From positions 1,240,001-1,304,000 of the forward strand of contig CAVPRI010000002.1 of assembly GCA_963707835.1 (NCBI GenBank): DNA of 64,000 bases. The letters run 5' to 3'. This document shows positions 12,271 to 21,173 of the stretch, in pieces; the stretch's first letter is position 1, and the number at the start of each line of letters is the position of its first letter. Below the pieces are notes generated by a model. The model worked only from the letters and a program-made list of their open reading frames with translations, did not search any database and had not been told where the DNA came from. A program made the translations under genes and the position numbers. The stretch is from Bog-473 sp963707835 (GTDB taxonomy: Bacteria; Actinomycetota; Acidimicrobiia; Acidimicrobiales; RAAP-2).

Positions 12271-13226
12271 GTGCCCGAGATGGTCCCCTATGACGAGTTC
12301 GGCCTCTTCCACGAGAACGCCGCCGAGTACGGGCTGCCCTACGACGGCCCACCTGACGTGCGACGGGTGGAGATGGAGGTCGGTGACGGCCGCCGGGTGT
12401 CGAGCCTTCTGTGGGGGGCGGCGTCCGGCCCGCCCGAGCTCGTCCTCGTCCACGGCGGGGCCCAGAACGCCCACACCTGGGACACGGTGGCCCTGGCCCT
12501 CGGAGCGTCCACTCTTGGCGGTGGACCTGCCCGGCCACGGCCATTCCGACGGCGGTCCAGACGGGGTCGGCGTCGCCTTCTCAACGGGCCCGACCTCGCC
12601 ACCGTGGTGGCGGAGCTGGCGCCCGAGGCGCGTGGCGTCGTGGGCATGTCGCTCGGCGGGCTGTCCTCCATCGCGTTGGCGGCCACGCGCCCGAGTTCGT
12701 CCGCGCCCTGGTGCTCGTCGACGTCACGCCGGGAGTCAATGCCGACAAGGCTTCACCGATCACCGCGTTCGTCGACGGACCCGAGAGCTTCGAAAACTTC
12801 GACGAGCTCTTGGCCCGTACCATGGAGCACAACCCGAGCCGCTCGGAATCGTCGCTTGCGCCGCGGCATCCTGCACAACGCCGTCCAGCGGGAGGACGGA
12901 ACTGGGTCTGGCGTTACGCGCCGTCTTCGGGGGTCGAGCCCCGGGCGGTCCCCGACTACGCGGCGCTGTGGGAGGACGTCTCGTCCCTGACCATGCCGCT
13001 GCTCCTCGTGCGCGGTCTGGCCTGGTCGGTCGTCGACGACGAGGACGTCGACGAGCTGCTGCGCCGGCGACCGGGGGCGACGGTGGTGGGCGTCGAGGGC
13101 GCGGGCCACAGCGTGCAGGGCGACCGGCCACTCGAATTGGCGCGGATAATCGACGAGTTTCCTCTTCGCCACGCGGTGATGGACGCCCGGCCGCGAGGAC
13201 GGACTTCGGCCATGGACCGCGCCTGA
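12271..13226 (+). CDS. alpha/beta-hydrolase fold enzyme (several frameshifts)
   Basis: The core fold is clear: VLVHGGAQNAHTWDTVALAL (oxyanion region), VDLPGHGHSDG, the nucleophile elbow GVVGMSLGGLSSIALAA with Ser, ALVLVDVTPGV and a C-terminal PLLLVRG-GLAWSVVDDEDVDEL with VGVEGAGHSVQGDRPLELA supplying Asp and His. Four frame changes (near 12505, 12590, 12690 and 12850) break it; the repaired protein is about 315 aa. Start candidates are GTG 12265, GTG 12271 and ATG 12280. Substrate unknown; the closest general type is MhpC/haloperoxidase-like carboxylester hydrolases. The stop overlaps the start of the next small membrane gene. Confidence 0.8.
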
Positions 13227-13597
13227 TGGACCGGAAACTCTGGCTCTCGCACCGGGCCCTGCGGCTGCACGCGGTGATGTGTCGTCGTCCCCGCCTTCAT
13301 GGCCATGTGCATCTGGCAGCTCTCGCGGGCCCTCGCCGGCAACGAGCTCAGCTGGGCCTACGTCTTCGAGTGGCCGCTCTTCGCCGCCTACGCCGTCTAC
13401 ATGTGGTGGCGCCTCCTGCACGAGAGTCCAGAGGTGCCGCCCGAGGCCAGCTCGCCCGAGGCCGGCTCCTCCGGCGCCATTTCGACCGGCGGGGACGGCG
13501 GCTCGCCGCCGGACGAGGACCCCGAGAGGCGGCACGGGTCGCCTACAACGAGTACCTGGCCAAGCTGGCCCAGCGCGACCGGGCGGGCGGTCGCTGA
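13226..13597 (+). CDS. small membrane protein of unknown function (frameshifts)
   Basis: ATG at 13226 overlaps the hydrolase stop (TGATG). N-terminal MDRKLWLSHRALRLHAVM is followed by two hydrophobic helices (VVPAFMAMCIWQLSRAL and VFEWPLFAAYAVYMWWRLLH), an acidic Pro/Ser/Gly linker and a C-terminal RVAYNEYLAKLAQRDR. Frame changes near 13290 and 13540. The helix-linker-YNEYLA architecture recurs in actinobacterial membrane proteins without known function. It ends 17 nt from tRNA-Gln on the other strand. Confidence 0.6.
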   Translation: MDRKLWLSHRALRLHAVMCRRPRLHGHVHLAALAGPRRQRAQLGLRLRVAALRRLRRLHVVAPPARESRGAARGQLARGRLLRRHFDRRGRRLAAGRGPREAARVAYNEYLAKLAQRDRAGGR

Positions 13598-13613
13598 CGC
13601 GACCGGGGCCACG

Positions 13614-13686
13614 CTCCGGGGGGAGGGCTCGAACCTCCAACATCCGGCTCCAAAGGCCGACGTTCTGCCGATTGAACTACCCCGGA
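13614..13686 (-). tRNA. tRNA-Gln (TTG anticodon)
   Basis: The minus strand folds as a cloverleaf: acceptor TCCGGGG with CCCCGGA, T arm GGAGG-TTCGAGC-CCTCC, anticodon loop CTTTGGA closed by GGC/GCC giving anticodon TTG, and a D arm containing AGTTCAATCGGCAG. The discriminator base is G at 13614 and CCA is not encoded. It sits upstream of the glmU-prs-rplY run on the same strand. Confidence 0.93.
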
Positions 13687-13762
13687 GAGAGGTGAGGCGA
13701 ATCTCACGAGGTTAGGCATGTCGCCGGAGGGGACGGGCCCGATCGGCCGGCGGCATCGGCGG

Positions 13763-13768
13763 TAGGTT
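13763..13768 (+). promoter_or_regulatory. -10 box TAGGTT for leaderless response regulator
   Basis: TAGGTT lies 8 nt before GTG 13777 and only 2 nt before GTG 13771, which favours the second GTG as start of a leaderless mRNA. Confidence 0.45.
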
Positions 13769-13776
13769 CTGTGCCC

Positions 13777-14451
13777 GTGCGCATCCTGGTGGTGGACGAC
13801 GATCCCGCCGTCCGCCGGTCCATCGACCGGGCGCTTCGGCTCGAGGGATACGACGTGGTCACGGTGGCCTCCGGCGGCGAGGCACTCGAGGCTCTGGCGC
13901 AGGACACCGCCCGATGCCCTCGATCCTCGACCTCGGGCTGCCCGACGTCGATGGCCTCACCGTGTGCCGGCGCATGCGCGCGTCGGGCGACGACACGCCG
14001 GTGCTGATGCTGACCGCACGCGACGCCGTCGACGACCGGGTGCAGGGGCTCGATGCGGGCGCCGACGACTATCTGGTGAAGCCCTATGCCCTCGAGGAGC
14101 TGCTGGCCCGGCTGCGGGCCCTCCTTCGCCGACGTTTCGAGGGCGAGGGGGGCTTGCTCCGCGTGCGGCGACCTGACGCTCGACCTCTCGACGCGGCAGG
14201 GCCAGCGAGGTGACGCACCTTCACACTGACCCGGATCGAGTTCGACCTCCTCGAGATGTTCCTCCGCCACCCCCGCCAGGTACTGACCCGCGAGGTGCTG
14301 CTCAACCGGGTCTGGGGCTTCGACTTCGACTCGGGCACCAACTCACTGGCCGTCTACGTGGGGTACCTGCGGCGCAAACTCGAAGTGGGCGGAGAGCCTC
14401 GCTGCATCCAGACCGTCCGGGGCGTGGGGTACGTGCTGCCGGGACGCGTGA
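13777..14451 (+). CDS. OmpR/PhoB-family response regulator, MprA-like (frameshifts)
   Basis: Receiver domain: RILVVDDDPAVRRSIDRALR (acidic pocket), phosphoacceptor Asp in ILDLGLPDVDGLTVCRRMR, PVLMLTARDAVDDRV and DYLVKPYALEELLARLRALL with the conserved Lys. The winged-helix output domain follows: LTRIEFDLLEMFLRHPRQVL, LNRVWGFDFDSGTNSLAVYV and YLRRKLEVGG ... TVRGVGYVL. Frame changes near 13905, 14165, 14200 and 14440; removing one base at the last gives an end at TGA 14449-14451. Overlap with the kinase GTG by 4 nt indicates coupling. Sequence style resembles mycobacterial MprA (envelope-stress response), by recall of that family. Confidence 0.88.
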
Positions 14452-15901
14452 CGTTCCGCACCCGGCTCGTCCTGGCGACCACGGTCGCCGTCGTCGTCGC
14501 CGTGCTGGCCGCATCCGCTGGCGTCCTACCTCGTCGCCCGCAACACGCTGCTGCAGGCCGCCGACAACTCACTGACCATGGCGGCGCAGCAAGGTCGTGG
14601 CGGGCGAGCAGATCGGCGCGACCACGGCCACGGTGGGCCAGGTGATCAACACCAGCGGCGCCGTCGTGTCAGGCGGGGGGCTCCCGGTCACCGGCCAGGT
14701 GCGTCTGGTGGCCGTCGGGGTGGCGCCCACCTTCTTCACCACGGTGACGGTGGACGGCAACCAGCTGCGCGAGCTGGTCGAGCACCTGCCGGCGGGCACT
14801 CCCGTCGAGGACGGCGATCTTGACCAAAGGCGGTGCCCTGCAGGTGGCGACGTTGTTCAACGCGGCCTCCGAGCTGAACACGCTGGCCCTGCTCCTCGGG
14901 ATCGTGGCGCTGATCGGCGTAGTCCTGGCCATGGTCCTCGGCCGACTGGTGGCACGGACCGCCCTCGTGCCGTTGGACGAGCTGACCGAGACGGTCGAGG
15001 GCATGGCCGAGACCACCGACGTGACCGCAGCGGCTCATCCCGGGCGGTCCCGACGAGCTCGGACGGCTCCGGCGAACGTTCAACCGCCTCCTCGAGCGCG
15101 CTCGAGGCGTCACGTCGAGCCCAGAGCCAACTGGTGCTCGATGCTTCGCACGAGCTGCGCACGCCCTTGACCAGCCTGCGCACGAACCTCGAGGTGCTCC
15201 GACGGGTCGAGGAGCTCAGCTCCCACGACCGCGACGTGCTCGTCGACGACGTGCTGGTCCAACTGCAAGAGCTCACCGACCTGGTGGGCGACCTGGCCGA
15301 GCTGGCCCGCGGTGACCAAGAGCCGACACCGAAGGAGCCTCTGCGCCTGGATCTCCTCGTGGCCGACGCCGTCGCCGTACAGAACACCCACGGGCGGACC
15401 AAGGACGTCGCCTTCGACCTCATGTCGGAACCCTGCTGGGTCGACGGCCATGCCGCCGGCCTCAGTCGAGCGGTGGGGAACCTGCTCGACAACGCACGGA
15501 AGTGGAGCCCCCGGGGCGGACGGTCGAAGTCGAATGCCGCAACGGGAGCGTCGTCGTGCACGACCACGGACCGGGCATCGCGCCGGAGGACCTCCCACAC
15601 GTCTTCGATCGCTTCTACCGGGCGCCCACGCGCACGCGGCCTCCCCGGGTCTGGGCTCGGGCTCGCCATCGTGGCCCAGGTGGTCAAGGCGGAGGGTGGG
15701 ACCGTCACCGCCGAGAACGATCCGAGCGGGGGGGCCCGCATGACCCTGACCCTCCCTGCCCTGCCCGGCCCGTGCCCAGATGGCGGCGCCCCAACGCCCG
15801 AGCATGCCGACTCCGATGCCGCCCGGGCGCCCACCACCGAGGTCAGCAACCCCACAGACGCCGCGGATGCCCCGGACGCCGCCGACGCCCCGGAACGGTG
15901 A
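14448..15901 (+). CDS. sensor histidine kinase, MprB-like (several frameshifts)
   Basis: Partner of the preceding regulator. It has an N-terminal membrane helix (LVLATTVAVVVAVLAA), an extracytoplasmic sensor region (VGQVINTSGAVVSGGG to ELVEHLPAGTPVEDG), a second helix (LALLLGIVALIGVVLAMVLG), HAMP, then H-box LVLDASHELRTPLTSLRTNL with phospho-His, N-box VGNLLDNARKWSP, G1 VVHDHGPGIAPEDLPHVFDR and G2 GSGLGLAIVAQVVKAEGGTV. At least five frame changes occur. The C-terminus is extended by an acidic Ala/Pro/Asp-rich tail (DAADAPDAADAPER). Repaired length is about 480 aa. Signal unknown. Confidence 0.88.
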
Positions 15902-16138
15902 TCGTCCCTCCGACCAGATTTTCTTCGCTGCTTCTTACGGGACCTTCACCTGTCGCCAAGGTACGAAGTTCACGATGACTGACGTACCCCCGGCGGACGG
16001 GCCTCCCCCGACCGCCCCGGCGCCGGCGGGGACGTCACGCCCAGGTTCCCCGTCGGCGCCCCCCTCTCCAACGCCGCTCCTTGGCTGCGTCACAGGGGTC
16101 CGGCCGCGCCCGACCTGGCAGTCGTGGCCCGTGACCGC

Positions 16139-16144
16139 TAGCCT
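16139..16144 (+). promoter_or_regulatory. -10-like TAGCCT upstream of bS22
   Basis: TAGCCT ends exactly 10 nt before the bS22 ATG at 16155, the same spacing as TAAGCT before the bL37 gene at 22505. It predicts a 5' leader of only about 3-4 nt. No clear -35. Confidence 0.4.
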
Positions 16145-16154
16145 GCCGCACGGC

Positions 16155-16250
16155 ATGGGATCACTCATCAAGAAGCGCCGGAAGCGGATGCGCAAGAAGA
16201 AGCACAAGAAGATGCTGAAGGCGACCCGCTGGCAGCGTCGGGCCGGCAAG
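16155..16250 (+). CDS. ribosomal protein bS22 (AURKAIP1/COX24-type miniprotein); stop not visible
   Basis: Thirty-two residues, 17 of them Lys or Arg: starts MGSLIKKRRKRMRKKKHKK and ends WQRRAGK. This matches the tiny actinobacterial protein called bS22 in mycobacterial ribosome structures (by recall), which sits near the decoding centre of the 30S subunit. Homologues end at this AGK, but here the codon after Lys is TAC and no frame stops nearby, so a base-calling error at about 16251 is likely; otherwise the frame would run into the convergent ispE. The frame is also open upstream to 15975, but the family start is this ATG. Confidence 0.75.
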
Positions 16251-16282
16251 TACCGCCCACCTGGTCCCACCGTCGTACCCGC

Positions 16283-17054
16283 TCAGCGCCCGCCCCAGCC
16301 AGCGGGAACCGTTCGGACCCTCACCAGCCGGGCTGAGTCCTTCCCGAGTCGGAGGACCGGCATTGCCGGAGTGCCGGCGTCGATCGGGCCTCCGCTGACG
16401 AACCAGGTCGAGCCACTGCCCGCCAACGTCGGCTCGCGGCCGGCCAGGTCGCCGAAGGCCTCGCGCCACATCGCGAGGCGCGGCTCGACGACCAACGCAG
16501 CCCTGGTGAGGGCGTTGGCGCCAGCGTCCGTGGCGCCAGCGTCGCCGAGACGATCCCAGGCCCGGTAGACCTCGCCGGTGTCAACGCCGAACGGCGGGAG
16601 CAGCAACAGATACCGACGGTCGACGAATGGAAGGGCGGTGACGCGCTCACCGATCCCCTGGACCCGGGCCCTCCCACCGACGACGCAGAAGGGCACGTCG
16701 GAGCCGAGCCGGAGCGCCACCTCCAGATCGGTGCACCCGGCCCAACGCAGCACGGCCGCAGCGTCGGTCGATCCGCCGCCCAGGCCACCACCCAAGGGGA
16801 TCCGCTTCGTGAGGCGTACTTCGGCCGTGCGGCCGCATGAGGCCAGGGCCCGAGCGACGAGGTTGTCGGCCGGCTCCGGAAAGTCGGAGAGTCCCACACC
16901 GTCCTCCGCCCTCACCGTGAGACCGGATCCGCTCTCGTCGAACAGCAGCTCGTCGGCCAAATCGAGGGACACCATTTCGGCGTCGATCTCGTGAAAGCCG
17001 TCGGCTCGGACGGGTCACCCGCAGGGACACCGTCAGCTTGGCCGGAGCCAGCAC
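16283..17054 (-). CDS. ispE: 4-diphosphocytidyl-2-C-methyl-D-erythritol kinase (one frameshift)
   Basis: GHMP kinase of the MEP isoprenoid pathway. GTG at 17054 gives LAPAKLTVSLRVT (substrate-binding start); the frame changes near 17010 before DGFHEIDAEMVSLDLADEL. The ATP-binding glycine loop RIPLGGGLGGGSTDAAAVLR is present, as are the GSDVPFCVVGGRARVQGIG block and LAGSGSTWFV. About 257 aa, short for the family (about 290-310), mainly at the C-terminus. It starts 6 nt after the rsmA stop; rsmA-ispE is a conserved actinobacterial pair. It ends 32 nt from the last bS22 codon (convergent). Confidence 0.92.
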
Positions 17055-17060
17055 CCTGGC

Positions 17061-17883
17061 TCACCGATGCGCCAACCTCCCCCACTCCTCGACACCGAGC
17101 TCCTCGGCGCCTGGCGTCGGGCCGGATCCGGCGCGGACGAAGGCTTCGTGCTCCACGACGCCCGCCAGTGAGCGCCGAAGCATCTTGCGTCGCTGGGCGA
17201 AACCAGCCCGCACCACCGCGTCGAGACGACGGTAGGAGACGAACGCCGGATCCACGGCCGGCGCGGTGCGGCGCTCGAGGCGCACGAGGACCGACTCGAC
17301 CCGGGGCCGTGGGGACGAAGACCGATGCCGGGACCCGGTCCGACCACCGCCGCACGGGCGAAGTAGGCCACCCGCACCGACACCGCCCCGTAGGCCTCGT
17401 CGCCCGGCATCGCCGCCATCCGCTCCCCAACCTCACGTTGGACGAGGACGAGCAGCTGCACCACCTCCTCGACCTCGACCAGCGTCCGCAGGACCAGGGG
17501 CGTGGCGACGTTGTAGGGGAGGTTGGAAACCAGGCTCCATGGGGACCTCCCCTCGACCGCAGCAGCTGCGCCAGATCGAGGGCGAGAGCGTCCCCTTGCA
17601 CCACCTCGACCCCCACCGGCTCGACCACCGTGCGCAGCACGGGGACCAGGCGGCTGTCCGCCTCCACGGCCACGACCTCGGCGCCGGTCTCGGCCAGGGC
17701 CAGCGTCAGGGACCCCAACCCCGCTCCGATCTCGAGCACCCGGGAGCCGGGCCCCACCCCCGAGAGGCGCGCGATCCGGCGGACCGTGTTGGGATCAGCA
17801 ACGAAGTTCTGTCCCAGGGCCTTGCGGGGACGGAGTCCGTGCGCGGCGAGGAGCGTTGCGATGTCCGCGCCAGAATGCGTCAC
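17061..17883 (-). CDS. rsmA: 16S rRNA (adenine1518/1519-N6) dimethyltransferase (two frameshifts)
   Basis: KsgA/RsmA methylates the two adenosines of helix 45. GTG at 17883 starts THSGADIATLLAAHGLRPRK, then ALGQNFVADPNTVRRIARL (family start), SAM motif VLEIGAGLGSLTLALAE, VVAVEADSRLVPVL, VVQGDALALDLAQLL and, after a frame change near 17525, the catalytic NLPYNVATPL equivalent. VQLLVLVQREVGERMAAMPG is intact; a further change near 17305 leads to the C-terminal helical domain ending GVEEWGRLAHR. Repaired length is about 274 aa. Located between the RlpA-like gene (overlap 4 nt) and ispE. Confidence 0.93.
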
Positions 17884-18572
17884 CAGGAGATTGTGACGTC
17901 CACCACTCCCTGCGCATGCTGGCGATCTCCGAGAAGCCTTCCGGCGACATGTCGACCACTCGTGGGTACCCGGCCTGCTCGCGGTCGTCCACCGTGCACT
18001 GGGTGGAGGCACCGGTCGCGTTGTTCACCACCGTGAGCACGGTGCCGAACGGGAGGGTCGGGCTGGCACAGCCCCCGGGTGCGGCGCCTGAGTACCACGT
18101 GGCCTCACCGGCCTCGTGGTTCGTCGGCGCGGCTGGCGCGGGCGGCGTGGTGGTGGTCGCAGGTGGCGGCGAGGTCGTCGTCGTCGGTGCGGCGCGTCGC
18201 TGCTGGTCGTCGTCGTGGCCGGCACCGGCGCCGCCGTCGATGCCGAGGGCGCCGTCGTGGTCGTCACCGGAGCGGTCGTGGTCGTCGTGGTCGGTGCCTG
18301 GTACGCGACCAGGTGCGAATGCAGCTTCACGCCGGCGGGCGTTGCCGAACCATGCCGAGTCGTTCGCGCCGGCGCGACCACCGCGGTCGTCGCGCGTCCG
18401 CGGCCTCGTCGCGCGTGATGGACGTCGCAGACATGTTCTGCAACAACAGGAGAGGCGCGCCGAACACGACGCCGCAGATGGCTGCAGCGACGCCGAGGCG
18501 CCTCCCCCCAGTGCTCTGGTTCCGCAGGGCTCCACCCTTCTCTGGGACGCAGTGCACCCGCGCCGCACACAC
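17880..18572 (-). CDS. secreted RlpA-like double-psi beta-barrel protein (frameshifts)
   Basis: A membrane helix near the N-terminus (RLGVAAAICGVVFGAPLLLL) precedes a long Thr/Pro/Ala-rich linker and a C-terminal double-psi beta-barrel: EAGEATWYSGAAPGGCASPT, LPFGTVLTVVNNATGAS, CTVDDREQAGYPRVVDMSPE and FSEIASM..GVVDVTISW. This is the RlpA/expansin-like barrel, with its DR..Y.R.VDMS strand and the catalytic-type Asp. Start is taken as GTG 18572 (GTG 18557 possible); frames change near 18410, 18190 and 17930. It occupies the tatD-x-rsmA slot that holds rpfB in mycobacteria, suggesting a cell-wall role. Whether it cleaves peptidoglycan is unknown. Confidence 0.8.
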
Positions 18573-18785
18573 GGGTGGGCGAGGGGTTTCGGGAGACGTT
18601 AGAGAACTGGTTGTGGCTTGCGCAAACTGGAAAAGTCGCGGGCCTTTCCAGAGCTCTTTTCCCAGGTCACGCACTTGCCCAAGAGGATACATTGACCAAG
18701 AAGCCCAGGTCAAGGCCCAATTCGCCCGAATTCAACGTCAAACACCCAGGTCAGAAGGTTCTCGTATTCCTCACAACAGTGTGGT
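18573..18785. other. intergenic region, comparatively AT-rich
   Basis: About 210 nt between the RlpA-like gene and tatD with visibly lower GC than the flanks and several A/T runs. A TAACGT box (minus strand, 18596-18601) lies about 24 nt upstream of the RlpA-like start and is the best promoter candidate. One tatD reading frame stays open to 18710, so the real tatD stop could lie inside this stretch. Confidence 0.4.
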
Positions 18786-19600
18786 TCAGCCCCTGTCGAA
18801 AACACAGTGGCTGCGGTGGCGGCCGTGCGCTCCCTGATCTCCGCCCGGTGGCCCTTGACCGACGCGACGGCCTCGCCGACCAGCGGGAGATAGCGCGGGC
18901 TCGTTGGCCCGCCCACGGTGGGGCACCGGTGCGAGGAACGGGCTGTCGGTCTCGACCAGCAACCGGTCGAGTGGGCACCGTGCCACCGCGGCACGCACGT
19001 CGTGCAGCGTTCTTGAACGTCACGATGCCGCTGAACGAGACGTAGAGCCCGGCGCGCAGGCATCGGTCGACCTCGTCGGGACCACCGGTGAAGCAGTGCA
19101 GCACCGTGCGCTCGGGAACGCCCTCGGCCTCGAGCACGTCGAAGAGATCCGCCCACGCGTCTCGTGCGTGGATCACGAGCGCGAGCCCGTGTGCGTGGGC
19201 CAGCGCGATCTGCGCGGCGAACGCTTCGCGCTGCGCGGCGCGCGGCGAGTGCTCGTAGTAGTAGTCCAGCCCGCACTCCCCGACCGCCACCACGGCGCCG
19301 TCACCCGCTGCGGCACTCGGGCACCAAGAGCGCGGCGACCTCGTCGACACCCTCGCTCGCCTCGTGCGGGTGCAGCCCGATCGATGCCCAGGCTCTCGGG
19401 ACGGCGACCCGCGGCCGACCGGGCGCGGGCCAGGGCCACCGCCTGTCCCGAGGTCGCCGCCCCGGTCCCGATGCAGACGAGCCGGTCCACGCCGGCCCGG
19501 CGGCCCCGGCCAGGACCGGCCGAGGTCGGCCCGCCTCGGCGCTCCGCCTCCGAGATACTCCTCCTGCACGTGGCAGTGGGAGTCGAACCAGCCCGCCCAC
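18786..19600 (-). CDS. tatD: TatD-family metal-dependent hydrolase/deoxyribonuclease (frameshifts)
   Basis: Start GTG 19600, just after metG, followed (with one indel) by WFDSHCHVQEEYLGG, the metal-binding HxH. Further blocks: DRLVCIGTG, SIGLHPHEASEGVDEVAALL, AVGECGLDYYYEHSPRAAQ, LALAHAHGLALVIHARDAW, VLHCFTGGPDEVDRCLRAGL, YVSFSGIVTFKNA and LLVETDSPFLAPVPHRGRAN with the terminal metal Asp. At least four frame changes. The end is taken as VFDRG (stop 18786), which requires a one-base shift; otherwise the protein would extend about 25 residues to 18710. Position between metG and an envelope protein matches the mycobacterial metG-tatD-rpfB order. Confidence 0.88.
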
Positions 19601-19602
19601 GT

Positions 19603-21153
19603 TCAGCCCTTGCGTCGCGGGAAGAGCGGGTCCCCCTTGACCACGGGGACGCCGCCGGCGTAGCCGCCCCAGGCGGCATCGCCGGGGAGCCGAGCCGCCG
19701 AGGGGTCGCCTGCGACACCGATGCGACGCCACACCTCGGCCGCCGTCGAGGGCATGGCCGGTGCCACCAGGATGCCCACGATGCGCAGCACCTCGAGCGC
19801 GTCTCCCAGCACGGCGTCGACCGCGGGCCCGGGCTCCATCTTCCAGGGTTCGGCCGCCTCGAGCTCGGCGTTGGCCGCCCCGATCAGCCGCCACGTCTCC
19901 TCGAGCGCCTCGTGCGGCGCCCAGCGGCCCCAGGCTCGACGCCGCGTCGAGCACGGCGGCGGCGACGGGGGCCAGATGCTGTCGCGGGTCGCAGGCCGGG
20001 CCCGACGCCGCCGCACTTGGAGTGCACCACCGTCGTCACCCGCGACACCAGGTTGCCCAGGTTGTTGGCCAGGTCGGCGTTGTACCGAGCCACGATGCCC
20101 TCGAAGGAGAAGTCGCCGTCGCCCCCGAGCGGCACCTCGCGCAGCAGGTGGTAGCGCAGCGGGTCCACCCCGATGTCGTCGGCCAGGGCCAGGGGCGACA
20201 CGTCGGTGACGAGCGGCGGCGTCGTCGCCCTCGCCGGCGGCACCCGCGGCGATCATGGACTTGCCCAGCTTCTGCCCGCCCATGAGCAGGTAGCCGTGCA
20301 CGAAGATCTCCGCCGGCGGGTCGATTCCGGCCGCCATGCACATGGCGGGCCACCACACGCAGTGGAACTTCAAGATGTCCTTGCCGATCAGATGGTGAGC
20401 CGCACCCCAGCGGGACGCGAAGGTCGTCGGCGTCGCTGCCGTAGCCGGCCACGGTGAGGTAGTTGATGAGCGCGTCGTACCAGACGTAGAAGACGTGGCC
20501 GCTGTCCCAGGGAACCGGGACGCCCCAGCGAGAAGGAGGTCCGGGTGATCGAGACGTCGCGCAGGCCGCCGCGGATGAACCCCAGGGCCTCGTTGCGCTT
20601 GGAGATCGGGCGGACGAAGTCGGGGTGGCGCTCGTAGTAGTCGAGCAGCGGCTGTTCGAACGCGCTGAGCCGGAAGAAGTAGTTGTCCTCCTGCATCTCG
20701 ACCACGGGGCGCCCGTGCACCGGGCAGTTCCCCTCCACGAGCTGGTCCTCGGTGTAGTAGTCCTCGCAGGAGATGCAGTAGAGGCCAGAGTACTGACCCA
20801 GCTCGATGTAGCCGTTGTCGTAGATCCGCTGCAGGAACTCCTGCACCACCGCGTGGTGGCGGGGCTCGGTGGTCCGGATGAAGTCGTCGTTGGTGATCTC
20901 GAGGCGCTGCCACGCCTCGACGAAACGGGCCGAGGTGCGGTCGGTCCACTCCTGCGGGGTCGTCTCGTTGCGCCTCGGCCGCCTCGACGATCTTGGCGCC
21001 GTGCTCGTCGGTGCCGGTCATGAACCAGACGTCGTCGCCCAGCAGCCGGTGCCAGCGGGCCAGGGCGTCGGCGTTCACCGTCGTGTAGGCCGTGCCGACG
21101 TGCGGCGCGTCGTTGACGTAGTAGATCGGCGTGGTCAGGTAGTAGGGCGGCAC
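19603..21153 (-). CDS. metG: methionyl-tRNA synthetase (several frameshifts)
   Basis: Charges tRNA-Met. GTG at 21153 starts PPYYLTTPIYYVNDAPHVGT with the HIGH-equivalent HVGT, then GDDVWFMTGTDEHGAKIVEA, a zinc-type knuckle region YCISCEDYYTEDQLVEGNC, GFIRGGLRDVSITRTSFS and the anticodon-helix part near the C-terminus (LGDALEVLRIVGILVAPAMP). The KMSKS loop reads GGQKLGKSMI, i.e. KLGKS. Frame changes near 20970, 20530, 20410, 20230 and 19930. Repaired length is about 517 aa, a short form without an appended tRNA-binding domain. A TACGCT box 7 nt upstream of the GTG predicts a leaderless mRNA reading into tatD. Confidence 0.93.
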   Translation of the reverse strand: MPPYYLTTPIYYVNDAPHVGTAYTTVNADALARWHRLLGDDVWFMTGTDEHGAKIVEAAEAQRDDPAGVDRPHLGPFRRGVAAPRDHQRRLHPDHRAPPPRGGAGVPAADLRQRLHRAGSVLWPLLHLLRGLLHRGPARGGELPGARAPRGRDAGGQLLLPAQRVRTAAARLLRAPPRLRPPDLQAQRGPGVHPRRPARRLDHPDLLLAGASRFPGTAATSSTSGTTRSSTTSPWPATAATPTTFASRWGAAHHLIGKDILKFHCVWWPAMCMAAGIDPPAEIFVHGYLLMGGQKLGKSMIAAGAAGEGDDAAARHRRVAPGPGRRHRGGPAALPPAARGAARGRRRLLLRGHRGSVQRRPGQQPGQPGVAGDDGGALQVRRRRARPATRDSIWPPSPPPCSTRRRAWGRWAPHEALEETWRLIGAANAELEAAEPWKMEPGPAVDAVLGDALEVLRIVGILVAPAMPSTAAEVWRRIGVAGDPSAARLPGDAAWGGYAGGVPVVKGDPLFPRRKG

Positions 21154-21160
21154 CGCCGGT

Positions 21161-21166
21161 AGCGTA
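21161..21166 (-). promoter_or_regulatory. -10 box TACGCT for leaderless metG
   Basis: TACGCT on the minus strand ends 7 nt before the metG GTG, matching the other TAnnnT boxes of this window. Confidence 0.5.
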
Positions 21167-21173
21167 CCGGCGG

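Noticed and set aside
15975..16154. N-terminal extension of bS22 from ATG 15975
   Set aside because: The frame is open, but the extension is Pro/Ala/Thr-rich noise, and the family starts at ATG 16155 with its own -10 box.
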